Origin: Lunularia cruciata | Taxonomy: Eukaryota > Streptophyta > Marchantiopsida > Lunulariales > Lunulariaceae | Assembly (NCBI GenBank): GCA_948567375.1 | Contig: OX419760.1 | Span: forward strand, 23,064,001-23,128,000 | Reading direction: 5' to 3' | Length of the DNA: 64,000 bases | In this document: one piece after another, positions 1-11,520 of the stretch | Position numbering within the stretch: position 1 is the first letter of the stretch | How the letters are laid out: every line of letters begins with the position of its first letter | The notes under the pieces: model-generated | What the model saw: the letters and a program-made list of their open reading frames with translations, nothing else | What the model was told of the DNA's origin: nothing | Databases searched by the model: none | Made by a program: the position numbers and the translations under genes

Positions 1-672
1 TGGCAACCACAAAAATAGGCAATCCCAAGGTAGCTACTCAAATGAATAATTCTTGAGCTAGGGTAGAAGCTTTGTTGTAGATGAGGAATTTTGGATATCC
101 TCAAGTAGCATGACCTTAAACCAGTTGAGAGCCATAGTAGGATCTAGAGCTAGTGTAATCATTGATGATATATATTGGAATTGTTGAATAAAACCTTGCA
201 TGGGGTCATTATGTCCCTTGTGGAGTCTATTTATCATGTCCTTGGGTTGTTCTTGTTACCTTGGCAAAATATATTCTTGTCGCTCTTCTGCTCGTATCAA
301 TCCATAACTTGTTCTCATGGTGGAAGCTATGCCACTTAACCAATGTTTTGCAATGCCAATGAAATTTTGGCCAATTTATTGTGCCATGGCAATATCTTCC
401 ATGATATTTTGTGCTACACAGACATTCTCAAACATCCATAAGGACGATTCAAAATCTTCTTGCCCTATGAAAAATATTGTTCCAAGGTGTATACAATTGT
501 TTACTCCTCCTAAGGTTGATGCAAGAGGAGCTACAAGGGCAGCAAGGGCTGAATTAGGTGGTACTTGCACAACCAAAGGATGTGGTGCCAATGTATATGG
601 ATTTCCCAATGCAAAAGTGCTTGCCATGGACAGAAGCAATACCCAATTTTGAAAAATTTGAAAGCTTGTCAA
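1..672 (-). pseudogene. Gy-C gypsy gag remnant (copy 1)
   Basis: This is a decayed capsid (gag) region of a Ty3/gypsy element read on the minus strand and cut by the window edge. Conceptual translation gives gag-like text with stops and frameshifts, such as the open stretch 672-376, ending in EDIAMAQ, and a tryptophan-containing segment near 100-130. The same sequence recurs at about 61.7-62.45 kb in the same orientation next to a zinc knuckle, RNase H and integrase, which is what identifies it as gag. Gag would form virus-like particles around the element RNA. No intact frame remains, so it is not expected to work. The family assignment rests on the paired copy rather than on this fragment alone. 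Confidence 0.6.
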
Positions 673-880
673 TATGGAAGGTAATGCTTCTTAAAGATTG
701 GGATCACTAGGACCTATAGAAGTAGAATGTTGTGCTTCATCCAAACTAAGATAAATCTTGCTTGAAAGGATGGGAGGTAGGTCTTCTCCCAAACTGAAAA
801 CAACCACATCCTTGTGGGGTGGTGCCAAATAAGAAGGGCGAGAACAAGTTGTAGGGGGGAGTGGAAAGGACATACATGTT

Positions 881-897
881 CCCTGGCAGTGGCACCA
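881..897 (-). other. Gy-C primer-binding site (copy 1)
   Basis: On the minus strand this reads TGGTGCCACTGCCAGGG, just inside the end of the 5' LTR and upstream of gag. It resembles the plant gypsy primer site complementary to the 3' end of an Asp-type tRNA (TGGCGCCGTTGCCGGGG). The second Gy-C copy has a diverged equivalent at 62590-62603. Four A residues separate it from the LTR end at 902. Confidence 0.55.
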
Positions 898-901
898 AAA
901 A

Positions 902-1850
902 TGTTGATGAGTTAATCCAATCCCATAAGCAAGGGTATGGGATGCTACAAGGGCATGGAAGTGAAGGACAATCTTGTCCCAAACTGTGGGGAGGAGTTCC
1001 TAAAATTGTATGCAAGCACAGATCCCATAGTGGTCTATGGGCAAGATTCCCATAATTGTCCTATGGGCAAAGTTTGCATGGCAATCTTAACTCAACTATG
1101 GGACAAAGTTTACCCTTAGACACTTAACCCAAGAATTGGCTCACAAGTTTGTCCCCATGTGAGCTCTTTGGCTTCCTTGGTTGTCATCTGGGTAAGTAAG
1201 GAAATGCTATAAGCAATGCATATGGCACTCTAAGATCTTAGACAAGAATGCAACAAAGGGAAATGATACAGGCAAGGCCTATGATATTCTAAGATCTAGA
1301 CAAGAGGGCAACAAGTGCAGCGAGGACCATCAATTTACACATAATATACATTTAAGAATTGAAATGAGACTCAAAACTCATTAAATCATCAAATAGAATG
1401 CATTTTCTTTATGGTATTTTCTGCTTAGATGAATCAACATTGAGTTACAACTAGAGTGTCTCACAAACCACAACTTGTATTCACTTTAGCATGTGGACCT
1501 AAAAATTTCATCAATCACTTGATAAGCCACTAATACTTAACTTGATCTAAAAAAGGTTCTCCTTGTAGAGAAAAGATGAGCCTCAATCTCCTACTACAAA
1601 AATTGATGGTTGTAGTGCAAGGTGGACAAATCCCAACTTAATGGCTTGAGCTCTCTTATATGTTATATGTATCTCTCTATATAGAGATTCTAACCCTAAT
1701 GTTGTTTCTATTGTGGCCACCATTTCCTCTTTGTATTACCACCATTAATGCAAGTTGGCTCCTAATCCTTCATCTCTAATAGATTACAACTCTAACATTG
1801 TCAAATTGTCATCTTTGCTTTAGTTACCTACCTAATTACTTTTCCTAATG
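902..1850 (-). repeat. Gy-C 5' LTR, partial (copy 1)
   Basis: The LTR starts, on the plus strand, with TGTTGATG at 902 (CATCAACA on the element strand) right next to the primer-binding site. It is similar to 62608-62900, including the cysteine-poor spacer and the segment containing ctttggcttcc/ctttggcctcc. A self-complementary TATA-like sequence CTCTCTATATAGAG lies near 1673-1686 and could be the core promoter. The outer boundary is not clear; similarity to the other copy fades after about 1.2 kb and the end at 1850 is an estimate. Confidence 0.5.
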
Positions 1851-4800
1851 TATTGCCCCATAGAGTGCTTTTCCCATATCATTGTACAACCCATAGAGGA
1901 GTTCTCCTACATCTCCACTACTTTGCCCATGGTGGCTCTTCCCACACAATTGATTCTAGCAATTGACCTTCTTCTCACATCTTTGCACCGTGTTGTAGAG
2001 AATGAATCTTGCATAGATTGTACTCCTTTTTGGCCATCAACATATATCATCGGACATCCTACGGTGATGTCAAGGAGGAGAGTGCATTTAGCTCTTTTCA
2101 TCAGGAGAATAAATGTACAATTATAAAAACTTCATGTACCTCCTGAAACAAGCCAATATGTGGAGTTTCCCATGGGGAAGACCCTTCATTTAGCCCACAT
2201 TGATGGTTTCATAGAAGTCAAAGACTCCATCTTCAATGACTACCAAGAAAGAGATGGAATGGGCAATACTATACAATGCGGGTGAGTTCTTTATGTATTC
2301 AATTAATGGCAAAAAGAAGAGATGGCATTGGGAGGCTTGCTTGGAGTGCAAGGAGTTAGAAGAGTGTTGTGGCTTGTGTCAGGTAAAATGCCAAATTTAA
2401 GTGTGGGAAATGTCATCTAGAGTATTCTACAGAATCAAGGTGCAACATGAAGATATATTATGGGAACAACAAATAGCAGGATATACAAGAGAAGGATCTA
2501 TTGCAGGATCCAACATTATGGGACGTGCAGGATGAGTCATCTACAAGGCGATTAAGTTCAAATGCAGAATGAATCCTCTATGGTAGAATACAATAGCAAA
2601 GTAGATAAGTAGGCAATTAAGGCTAAGGCTGCGCTTTGACTATGTTAAAGTCACAGGGGTTTGTTGTTCATTATTTGTCATTTGTTCATTGGATCATTAA
2701 TCTTCTATCTTTGTATTCTAAATTACGGTAATTCTTAGAGTGACACATTGAGGCATTAGTATATTATTTGAGGAGAACCCTGTTTGATTGATTAGATTCT
2801 AGTAAGCAGATTCAGGAGCTTGTGTAATCATTGGGTCCACAAACTAAGTATATTGCTAGTCAGGGTTGTTAGGGCCATCCTATTTAATTGTTGAAGTAAT
2901 AATTTCCATGTATCAAGCAATCCTTGCTATTAAAGAAAACCTATTCTGCTCACTTTTTCTTCTAATCAAGTGTCCAATTCAATCCCAAGGTCATGAATGT
3001 GGAATGAATTTCTCATACTGCTCCTTGCTTTGCTTGTCCCACTTCTATTGTAACCTTAGAGTATTTCACAACACTACCCATACCATTGTATTGATCTACT
3101 TGAGGGTGACAACCAAGGAAGTGGAAGGGCTCACAAGTGGACAAACTTGTGAGCCATTTCCTGGATTTAGTGTCCAATGGTGAATCCTATCATGCAATCA
3201 AGCTAAGATTGATATGGGAACTCTGCACATAGCTCTCTATGAGAACTTTGCTCCCAATTCCTTCCTAAGCCATGAGAAAGGCTAGCTGCACAAGGACTTT
3301 CCTGCAATCCCTCCATCCTTTAGCATCTCTTATCCTCAACTATGGGATTTGTCTAACCCGCCAAGAGATGTCTTGGAGACCTTTGGTTTTTGATTGGTCC
3401 AGAGCTAGAACCCCAAGAGGAGTAATCAATTGGACTAGAAAGGGATTCAGGACAAACCTAACCCCGGCTGATGGAACTTGAGGTTCTGAGTTTTGGGCAG
3501 AGACTCTCACAACAGGATGGGGGAAAAAGTTCCTTGGTTTGCCAGAGATTAGGAGTCGGGATTTGGTTCAAGGGAGTGCTGCAAGTCCATGTAAGGATGA
3601 CATACCTTAGGTTCCAAAACCAAGTGCCAAGATTTCATGATTGAGTATAGAAGAAGTAAGGTGCTTGCATGAAAGTGGGATATAAAGGGGGCTAGTTGAG
3701 CTAAAGTCTATTAGATGATAAAGTCCCCATTGATAATTTCCAAGAGAGTAAGGTGGGAGGGCTGGAATTTTGGTTGATTCTCAAGATTCAAATTCAAGGA
3801 GGGGAGACTGGTTGCCGACTAGCTGGGTGGTTGAAGCGTAGGAGGACCACACATCAGTGGTAGAAAGCTAGGCATGGCTCTAGGCAGTCTTGAGAGTCAA
3901 TTCATCTTTGTAAGGGCAAAGATAATTTGACCAGGTTGCCAAAATTTTTAATCCATTCAGAGTGAGTAATGTGACCCTGGTTGACATTGCATTCTTTGAC
4001 TGATCTTAGAGACCTCTTTTAGTAGTCTTGGGGTGGTTGGTAGTTAGAGTTGTGGTGTTCTTGGTTTTCTTGTTGATGTAACTCTGTCCCCTTAGTCTCA
4101 TATTTGTGGTGTCTGTAGTTGTAGCAAACCTTTCTGATAGGGATTTTAGGGGAGTCCTTGTGACACCTGGGTCAGAATTGGAAGCCTCCCGGTTCTGGCC
4201 CTTGCAGGGCTCAACTCGACCCCAAGTTGGGATAGTGTACTTGTGTTTTGTGTGAGTTGGTCAGCCGGCAGCATTGATATAGACCCATCTGAACGTTACA
4301 GAGGCCAATCAAGGTGTCTCTCCATGTGGTGACCCTCTTAGAGAAGTAACTTTGCATTAAGGGATACACCCTCCCTTCTGGATTCAGCAAGGAAACGGGT
4401 GCAGACTGCAACCAAACCTAGCCTTTACTGGATGGCTTGGTGTGTGAAGGAGGCAGTTTATTGCAAGAAGGTGTAGATTCCCTACATCTTTATAAATAAC
4501 AGTTGTTCAGTCAGCCCTCAGAAATGGAGAAGTCATGGGAATGACCTTGAGATGTATTGTTAACCTACTTCGAGCACTTTTTCAAGGTAGTTGAGAATAC
4601 TTCCAAATACCTAACCTCCACAAGCATTCTAAGAAACTCTTCATTCAATACATACAACCTTCATTAATATTATTCTTATTTTAAATCGCACCTGATCATG
4701 ATTTAACTATATTTGAAATTGTCAAATTTTTTTTCTTCATCCACAAATAAATTTTCCCAGCACTTTGCTTTGCAAGTACCCATCGAAAAGTAGAGCTCAA

Positions 4801-4930
4801 TTTCCGGGAGCTTTGCTTTATTGATACCCGTAAATTTTTGTTTACGGAATTGACCCTCCTCCGTAGTGATCCCCTTATTTTCCAGATTTGAAACCACCCA
4901 TGAATGTCAACAACAGGGAACGCAAGAGGT
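1851..4930. other. No recognisable gene (about 3 kb)
   Basis: The open frames here (for example 1848-2126, 2866-3183 and 3272-3481 plus) are short, not extended by splice-compatible neighbours I can defend, and match no family I recognise. Composition changes near 3.2 kb, with more CpG up to about 4.5 kb, which suggests at least two different repeat fragments. A minus-strand frame at 4703-4897 (64 codons) lies just downstream of the S1 promoter-like block and could be an exon of a lost S-type gene, but nothing in it is diagnostic. Confidence 0.4.
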
Positions 4931-4989
4931 ATCGAAGAGAGATTTTTAGAAAGAGAATAATGCTCTTTCTCCTTCCAGCGAAGAACATA

Positions 4990-5300
4990 GATGTTTTTGT
5001 TATCTCTAAGTCAACCACAGCATCTCTACGAGATAGATGTCGGAAGACTGGAGAAGCTGTCTAAAGTGGTCATAGTTTATCCTGTGTTAAATCCGTTGAC
5101 ATACTGTACCAAGAGGGAAGACGGGCAGCATACATTTAAATGTGGGTTCATCGACCAGTTAAGGAAAGTTGCATTTGAAATGCTTCAGATCTCATATGTT
5201 GACTTTAGTGTCCATCCTGATCTGGACACGGTACGATCTTGTTGTGTCAAATTTTCTGTAACTCGTATTTTGTATTTCATAACTGCAACTAAGTAGTGTG
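4990..5300 (-). repeat. S-unit upstream block, copy S1
   Basis: This block is strongly similar to 50100-50410 and more weakly to 9940-10385. Shared landmarks are the stretch around cgagatagatgtc, the segment ttcagatctcatatgttgac at 5184-5203 and the end tctgtaactcgta. In S2 and S3 the same block lies just upstream (minus-strand sense) of an ATG exon with signal-peptide character, so it is probably the promoter/5' end of a further unit whose body, left of 4990, has been lost or replaced. The plus-strand ORF at 4991-5296 inside it is not conserved in the other copies and is unlikely to be coding. Confidence 0.6.
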
Positions 5301-6819
5301 GTCAATGGGTTTAAAACTTTTTGGAATTGTAGAGCAGATGTACTCTCCTATAGCTAGGATCTTAAAATAACATGTAATTCATGGGCACATGTCCCTCCCT
5401 TTAAATTAGAAGTCGATGAAGGTCCCCAGTGGCTGGCGGGATTGAGAAATACAATTGGAGATGCACAGGAAGATACCCCTCGAAGTTATGATGCACAAGA
5501 ATTTAGAACTTTAATATTATGGTCCGAAACTCTGGATATGTTTAACCTTCCATTGAACTACTTTTCAAGTACTTACCCATTTGCAACTTCCAAGTACCAG
5601 AAAAATCGAACGCAAAGGATCGTACGGTTTATCTTTGGACCTATTCTGTTCTTCCTCCTCTTCATCTGCGAGCATCTTGGTCCTAATTTCAGACCTTCTG
5701 TACTACCTTTGAGTTCCATGAGTAGATGAATATCTAGTATCTGATATCTAGGTCTTGCTTAGTTAGTGTAGCCATATTCCCGGGTTGACTTTCAGGTGAA
5801 GAATTGCGGCTTTACAGATGTCTTGAACTACTTCTTCCAGTCCCTCAAAATTGCAGAGCTACTGCTTATGATCTACATGCAGAAGATACACAGAATCCAT
5901 ACAAAGCATAAGTCGGGATGACACATTCTTCGAAGTACCTTAGCAAACCGATTCAGTTAGAGATCGTTGGGTGGTTGCGAGTAGCAGAAGCCCAGGGAGC
6001 AATTTATCTCATAAAGTGCTGTAACATTTGATGCATATGTTAAAACCACTGTTAGAAATAGTACCCAGTCTGATATGGTCCTATAAATTGATCAAAATGT
6101 GACGATGGCAGGAGTACTGAAATAAGTTTTGTGCAACAGTCCATTCCATTCGGTATAGTTCACGCAAGTCTTACTGTTTCCGCGTGGAGAATCTCTAAGA
6201 AGTCTATACTTCATGGTAAGCCTGATGTATCGGACCTTCAAGTTTTGGATAGCCGTGAAGCTTAGTGCGTGGAGTGAGGGAAACTGAAACGAAAATAAAT
6301 AAATAACGCATCACCTCCAACATTTTGAGAACCGAAATTGCCGAACAGAGTGATTACGGAGGATTCGGAAACATCTTACAAAATGAGTAACATTAGGGCT
6401 ATATTTCGACCTAAGAGGGACTTCAAAGCAATTTGTCCGCTGCAATAGGATACGCAGATAAGAATGCCTAACGTTAGGGCCAGTGTGTTATCATTCTCCC
6501 CTTCTTCTGTATGGTATCCATGAAGAAATATGTGCTCAGTTCATGAAAAGTACTTCAAATAATCTTGTACATCGCAGCTGAGTAGATTGGCAGAGACCAA
6601 AAGGGAAACTTCAAAGTGCGGCCGTGGTTTTGAGTATTCTATCCTAGATGCCTCTCAGAACATGTGCACTCTAAGCTGGCAAGAGAGCACCGAGCCATGA
6701 TTCAAAATGTAGATTTCTCTAAGATCTTAGAAAACAAATGTTATTACTATATGGATGAAAAGCTGAGATTGCTTTTATCTGGGCTCCGGATGTTGAACAA
6801 GCTTCCGGCAGTTTACACA

Positions 6820-6925
6820 CAATGTGGTGGGGGTGTCGGCGGAGGCCTAGCATATTGGCGACCTGGTCTACCATTTCGGGGTGGCGGAGGTGCCCGTCTC
6901 ACTACCCGGGCCAGCGTCTGACTAT
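6820..6925. other. GC-rich island inside S2
   Basis: A short stretch of G/C runs (ggtggcggagg, cgtctcactacccgggcc) stands out from an otherwise AT-rich window. It has overlapping open frames on both strands (6664-6921 plus; 6813-7085 minus), the minus one proline-rich from the GGC/GGT repeats. It lies in the segment of S2 that is absent from S3 and S4. No function can be assigned; the paired frames are probably a by-product of the composition. Confidence 0.35.
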
Positions 6926-7631
6926 CCAATTCTTCGTCATGAAATATGTTACCATCAAGATTCATATGCTTGTTGGTGGAGCTCCAACTCGACTCGGCTG
7001 TACTACGGAGGCCTCTTCGTGTGGAAACCTGGTTTTCTCTCAGCTGCGTTGTAAACAAATTCATCTGCAAAAAATGAAAAGCCAAGTTCTGCTTAATATA
7101 TCAGCCGCTCGGTGAACGGCTTCTGCTCCCATTACTCCTATATCAAGAATCATTGCACACAAACTGTAAGCGTTTAGCTCACATGTATGGTTTTCTTATG
7201 CAGAATGCCTGTAACAGGGTATGAATATCTGGGTTCAGGTTATGGTTTCTGTGCATCGATCTTTCATCTATTTGAGCATCACATGTTGATGGACAGACAT
7301 CAAAAAGTGTTCACCTCTGCGTATCTTTCCAGATCAAAACCGTCATAATATAATACACAACGATCATATTCCCATTCTACATTCAGAACTTAAACCAGTT
7401 CTTATTGTTGACTCCTAGACTTATAACCCTTTCGACAGACAGGACCCTATTCTGATAAAAAAGGCTGGAGATACTCTAGATTTATAATCAACGAGGCCAT
7501 CAAATTTGCATCACCATGTGCGTGTGATATACAAGAAGTTGTGATCATAACCTCAGGACATCTAGATCTCCTCATTAGCAGATTTCAGTGGGTTAGTTGA
7601 TGGTCTGGTGGATGAACTCTGGCGCGGGAGA

Positions 7632-7814
7632 CTAGCTGACTTGATCGCACAGAGGAGATTCAACTATGTCCACACTAGCTCTATATTTTGTGGAGTTGGG
7701 CAGGGATGACATCATATATAGTTCACCCAAGCTGCGGCCTTCTTCTTTCCGCCAAGACGTAAAGAAGAGCCTGACCCTCTCATTCAGCAATATTTCCGGC
7801 GTAGGCTCAGTCAC
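7632..7814 (-). pseudogene. Exon-like open frame in S2, unknown protein
   Basis: Sixty open codons follow a pyrimidine-rich tract ending TTTTTAG on the minus strand, which looks like a 3' splice site. The translation begins VTEPTPEILLNERV and is hydrophilic, with no membrane segment or motif I recognise. The frame closes at a stop before 7632. It lies in the S2-only segment, so conservation cannot be tested within the window. It may be an internal exon of the same minus-strand gene as the 9696-9762 exon, about 1.9 kb upstream, or a chance frame. Confidence 0.3.
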
Positions 7815-9695
7815 CTAAAAACACGTACAGCTCTATAAGAAGATACTATATTGCTTTGAAACATGGTAGAAAACCGGATCTCGAGATTTAAAACAAATCA
7901 GGAAATATACCTACCAATCATGCAATCTCACGACCAAAAAGACCACCCCACTAGTTCGCTCCAAATGAAAGACAGGGTCTTTATAAATCACGACTCTTCG
8001 GAAAAACATATGAATGCCTCCTCATTTTGCACACAGATGATATCTCGTGAAAGATTACAGAAGTGTATACAAAGGACACTCTACAAACCCTTCATCTATA
8101 GTGTCTATCGGGCATCAACCATCTGGACTTTTGGATTTTTGTACTTATATGAAGTAATAATCAAAGTGAAATTTAGCAAGATAATATCTGGTGTACATGC
8201 AAATGTGTCACTCAGTTCTTGAAGCGCTTAATACAAGTCCGCAATAGGTACACTCAGATCCTCGTGCTTCGAATTTCCTTACCTGATTACTGGAACTAGT
8301 AGTCAGGTAAGGACAAGAGTGTGAAAACGCAACATACTGACGCGAGTTCCGCTAGTGATTCGTCTATCTGGCAAGGATCTAAATTTGAATGCATCTTAGA
8401 CTTTTGACTCCGTTTCTGTACAGAAAATGGGAAGCAATCATTAATTATCGGCACTTGAATCTGAGGAGAAACGAGCCAAACGCGTACCCTTATTTTAAGG
8501 ATACAAGCGTACTACGATAGTATTTTCAATGTTCTAACTCCAATCTAACCGTTTCTCTGCATGTTTTAAATACGGATCCAAAGGACTTGATTCTGTAGCT
8601 GTGTTCTTCTTCCTGGGAAGATGGATTGTAGCATATGCAGATTAAAAGTAATAAGCACTTCTTTGATCCCAGTGATCTGACAGCACTCGTCAACAAAATC
8701 AATTCCAAACATTCTCCAATTTGAAGTTTGGAGTCCCAAAATTAAGAAAGATTCCGTTTCTATTCTCGGCATATCTCGAACGACACCGTTTAACTGCTAA
8801 TTCCACTGAAACCTGAGTAAAGCTTGAGCATCACGCAACAGAAGTTGGATGAGGCTTAAAATGTATAAGAAGGCGATTGGGGCTAAATTTCCTTGGTAAG
8901 ACCCGCTTGTTTGTAAACACGAGAATGTTGCGAGAGATTCGCGTGATGTCCTTAATAAATGGATTGGCTCATAGACAGAAAATGAAAGACGAGAAAAGAA
9001 CGAATCTACAGACAAGATTACCAATAAAAATACATACCGCCGACTCCTAATTTGTTGAGTCCACTTCCCGTCTTGCGTATTATAATACACCACAATTAGT
9101 TGCAGCCCTGGCTGTTAGCGACAAGACTGCAGAAGGCATATTGATGACACCAATCCAGAAAAGGAAGGATTCTGCTTCCTGTACGTCCACGTTGAACCGA
9201 AAGAACAATTGACATTCGACCCAAACCGATGAAAATTTTACTTTCTGACATAGCAAGGAGGCTAATGACTTCAGAAGCTCCAATATTTACGGTGATAAGG
9301 TACAGAATGAGTAACACAAGGAGATTGGAGGCCATATACTGACCATTTCAGGTACACAGGAAGTTCCACTGCATAGGAAATGAGTCTCTGAGAAGAATGT
9401 TCCACCTGTATAATCAACCTGATTAGATGAGGTACATGAAAGGTTGGATGACCTTCGAGCTAGCGCTCGAACGCCTGGAAATGTACCAACTGTCAAAGCA
9501 GCCGTGCCTTCTGTACCAGTGTACAGAATACAGGGATTTGCAGCATCAACTCACCAATTCCAACACTGATTACTCATGGCTATCGCATGAGAAACTAACA
9601 AAAAATTAGTGCACAGGCACTGAACCAAAAAGTAACTTCAGAGCAAGACATCAGCAGAACAGGGAACTACTTCGCAGTGGAAATTATGAACTTAC

Positions 9696-9762
9696 GTGCA
9701 TGGATTGCAGATATCAGAAGCACCGTTCCTAGAGCTAATTTTGTGAGAAACGAAGAGCCCAT
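9696..9762 (-). CDS. Putative signal-peptide first exon (S2)
   Basis: The ATG at 9762-9760 opens a 22-residue segment, MGSSFLTKLALGTVLLISAI followed by HA, then a C and a GTAAGT donor at 9695. It has the layout of a secretory signal peptide: short polar start, hydrophobic core, small residues before the end. The paralogous exon in S3 (49958-49883) begins MGSSLLTG, stays hydrophobic and meets the same GTAAGT donor, so both the protein character and the splice site are shared. Upstream lies the conserved S promoter-like block (9763-10385). The mature protein downstream is not recognised; a following exon near 9410-9340 is possible. A chance frame remains possible. Confidence 0.45.
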
Positions 9763-10385
9763 TTCAGTAGGCGACGAATACCCAAGCTTCGAAACAGTGA
9801 ATCTCCTCTTCGACACAGTCAGATAATTAAACAGGGAGGCTACAATGCAGAGCATTCACTCTTAAGGAGCAGCTCTTGAAATTGGGGCTCTGTAAACACT
9901 GAATGTAATTGACAGAATTCCGAAAGGTCTCTGAAAATCAACTACTGTGCCTTTACGAGAGAGATGTCTGGAGGACCGGAGATGCTTTGATACTAATTTA
10001 TGCTAAGGTTAAGCCTGTTGACTTGCTGTAGCAAGAAGGCAGACGGACAGCATGCATCCAAAAAGAAGTCAAAAGCCCCAGGGATTATTGCATGTAAATC
10101 TGTCAACGAGCCAATTCAACCAGGACTAAAAGAACTGGATAGCCTGCTTCCTATAGGTCGTGTCGTGGTCAACGAGAACTTATAATATTGGGCTCATCCA
10201 CCAGTTGCCGAAAGTTGCACTTGGAGTTCTCCTATGTGGATCCGCTTTCCTTAGTTGTTCGGATCTCATACGTTCACTTTAGTGTCCATCTTCACCTGGA
10301 CTACTACTGTGTTGTGTCACGTCTTCTGTCTTGTCTTCGCTGTAAGACTTTTACTTCTCGTAACTGAGATAGTGTTGTCAAAGGA
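9763..10385 (-). promoter_or_regulatory. S-unit upstream/promoter-like block (S2)
   Basis: Sequence upstream of the putative first exon, partly conserved with 49959-50410 and with 4990-5300. Conserved islands include the run near the ATG (the 5' leader), the region with acagcatgcatcc at 10047-10059, and the tail with tctgtcttgtc. It is interrupted relative to the other copies by about 100 bp of unique sequence near 10065-10180. Conservation of islands between units fits a promoter and leader, though simple common descent would explain it too. No convincing TATA box position can be fixed. Confidence 0.4.
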
Positions 10386-11216
10386 AAAAGAGGGAACCTA
10401 ATCACAATCAAAAGAGTAATGCAGGGTAGTTTCACTAAACGGTAAGAGTAATCATGCCAGGATAGTTTAATCTAGATTGTTCTGGTGCTCAGATTTTCGC
10501 AAATCGTGCTTATGTGCTGCAGAAAGACAATGAATTTAATAGTTATAAGGGGAATTCCCTTCACGACTAGTACTTGTAAGACTTGTAGTTGTGCCACAGG
10601 TATGGAAACTTCTGCCGATAATTGAACGTTTTAAAATGTTTTAAAATATTTCAAATTGTTTACAAAACGTTTTTTTTCTTTTCTTGGTGCACTCGATCTT
10701 CGTTCGTGGTGTGTGCGATCACCTGTGTAATCTCACTATCCCAGCAGAGTCTAAGCAGACAAGGAAGTTTAGGGATTGCTTTGCTTTTGTCTCACCATTG
10801 CCACAAGGGTGCTTGGTCCACAAGCTAGATTGTTCTTTGTTTTGTCAAAAATGATTGTTCTTTGTTTTGTAAAAAATGAGTGTCACAGGCAAAGGTCGGA
10901 AGCGAGAGGCCAACAGAGAGCATTTCGGTCAGGACTTTGAAGACTCTGTGTTCAAATCAATGTGTTCAAATCAATGCGTATCAAATGCTTGCACTGCAGC
11001 TCAATCATTTCATCTACATCAAATAATAGAAATTCACATGCAAATTGCTTGAGCCTCGTTCGATTTTGATTGGATATCTTGATAATCATATACCGACATC
11101 AACTAAAGAAAGAACCGGCTTCAATCTTCATCCAACCGACTCAATGCAGTCATATATCTTCAACTAGTGTGTCTATGAGTCTATGCCGCATGGGCATCTT
11201 CCATCACGAGATGACA
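10386..11216. other. No recognisable gene (about 0.8 kb)
   Basis: AT-rich sequence with short open frames only (for example 10622-10828 plus, hydrophobic but with no partner). A short local duplication around 10830-10870 (ttgttctttgttttg repeated) is visible. Nothing here resembles a retroelement domain or an RNA gene. Confidence 0.4.
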
Positions 11217-11520
11217 GGGTATGGTTCTCCCAACTCATGAACATTGATACAAAGGGAGTGCCTGCTGCTAAAATGTTTATATAGTGCCCGATTATGCATG
11301 GTATTGATTAATAATTGGTAATAGTGTTTAGGAAGTGAATCTTCTGCATGGTATTGATTAATATTTGGTAATAGTGTTTAGAAAGTGAATCTTCGGAGAG
11401 TTTGTTTATTTTACTATGTCGAGCTGAGTCTGTTTTTACTATGTCGTGCTGCAGAACTCTGGTTATTCATGTGGCGCTTCCTGCAAGTGCTGCAGCAATA
11501 ACAGGTATGTCATCTGTCCA
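11217..11520 (+). repeat. Tandem module, unit 1 (cysteine-rich frame)
   Basis: First of two adjacent related copies, both beginning gggtatggttctcccaa. Within it a 50-bp sub-repeat (11297-11346 and 11348-11397) is itself duplicated. Near its end an acceptor-like ctgcag is followed by a cysteine-rich frame SGYSCGASCKCCSNN and a possible donor, CAG/GTATGT, at 11503. The spacing of cysteines (C-x3-C-x-C-C) is reminiscent of plant metallothionein or a small disulfide peptide, but the match is too short to name a family. Confidence 0.45.

Larger units (their letters stand above)
5300..9690 (-). repeat. Segmental repeat unit S2, body
   Basis: Low-copy sequence that recurs in pieces elsewhere in the window: 5300-6345 matches 50410-52030, 6200-6480 matches 43085-43390, 8395-8585 matches 52050-52225, and 9220-9400 matches 43805-43988. 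The part 6480-8395 has no partner, so the other units lost it or S2 gained it. CpG is retained far better than in the surrounding retroelements. Exon-like minus-strand pieces with GT/AG borders occur at 9696-9762 and 7632-7814, but I cannot assemble a full protein and recognise no family. I regard it as a decayed or intron-rich member of a small tandem gene cluster. Confidence 0.6.

Noticed and set aside
317-652. Plus-strand 111-codon ORF
   Set aside because: It lies antisense to the Gy-C gag remnant and is not conserved in the paired copy at 62 kb.
4158-4520. LTR-like start TGTGACACCTGGG
   Set aside because: No partner LTR, no primer site and no flanking duplication could be found.
4991-5296. 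Plus-strand 101-codon ORF
   Set aside because: It falls in the repeated S upstream block; the same block at 50.1-50.4 kb and 9.9-10.4 kb has stops and indels in that frame.
5800-5925. Plus-strand C-terminal-like frame ending ATAYDLHAEDTQNPYKA and matched in S4 by AAHDLRAENAQNPYRA
   Set aside because: The two copies share the stop, but substitutions fall mostly at first and second codon positions, which argues against coding constraint.
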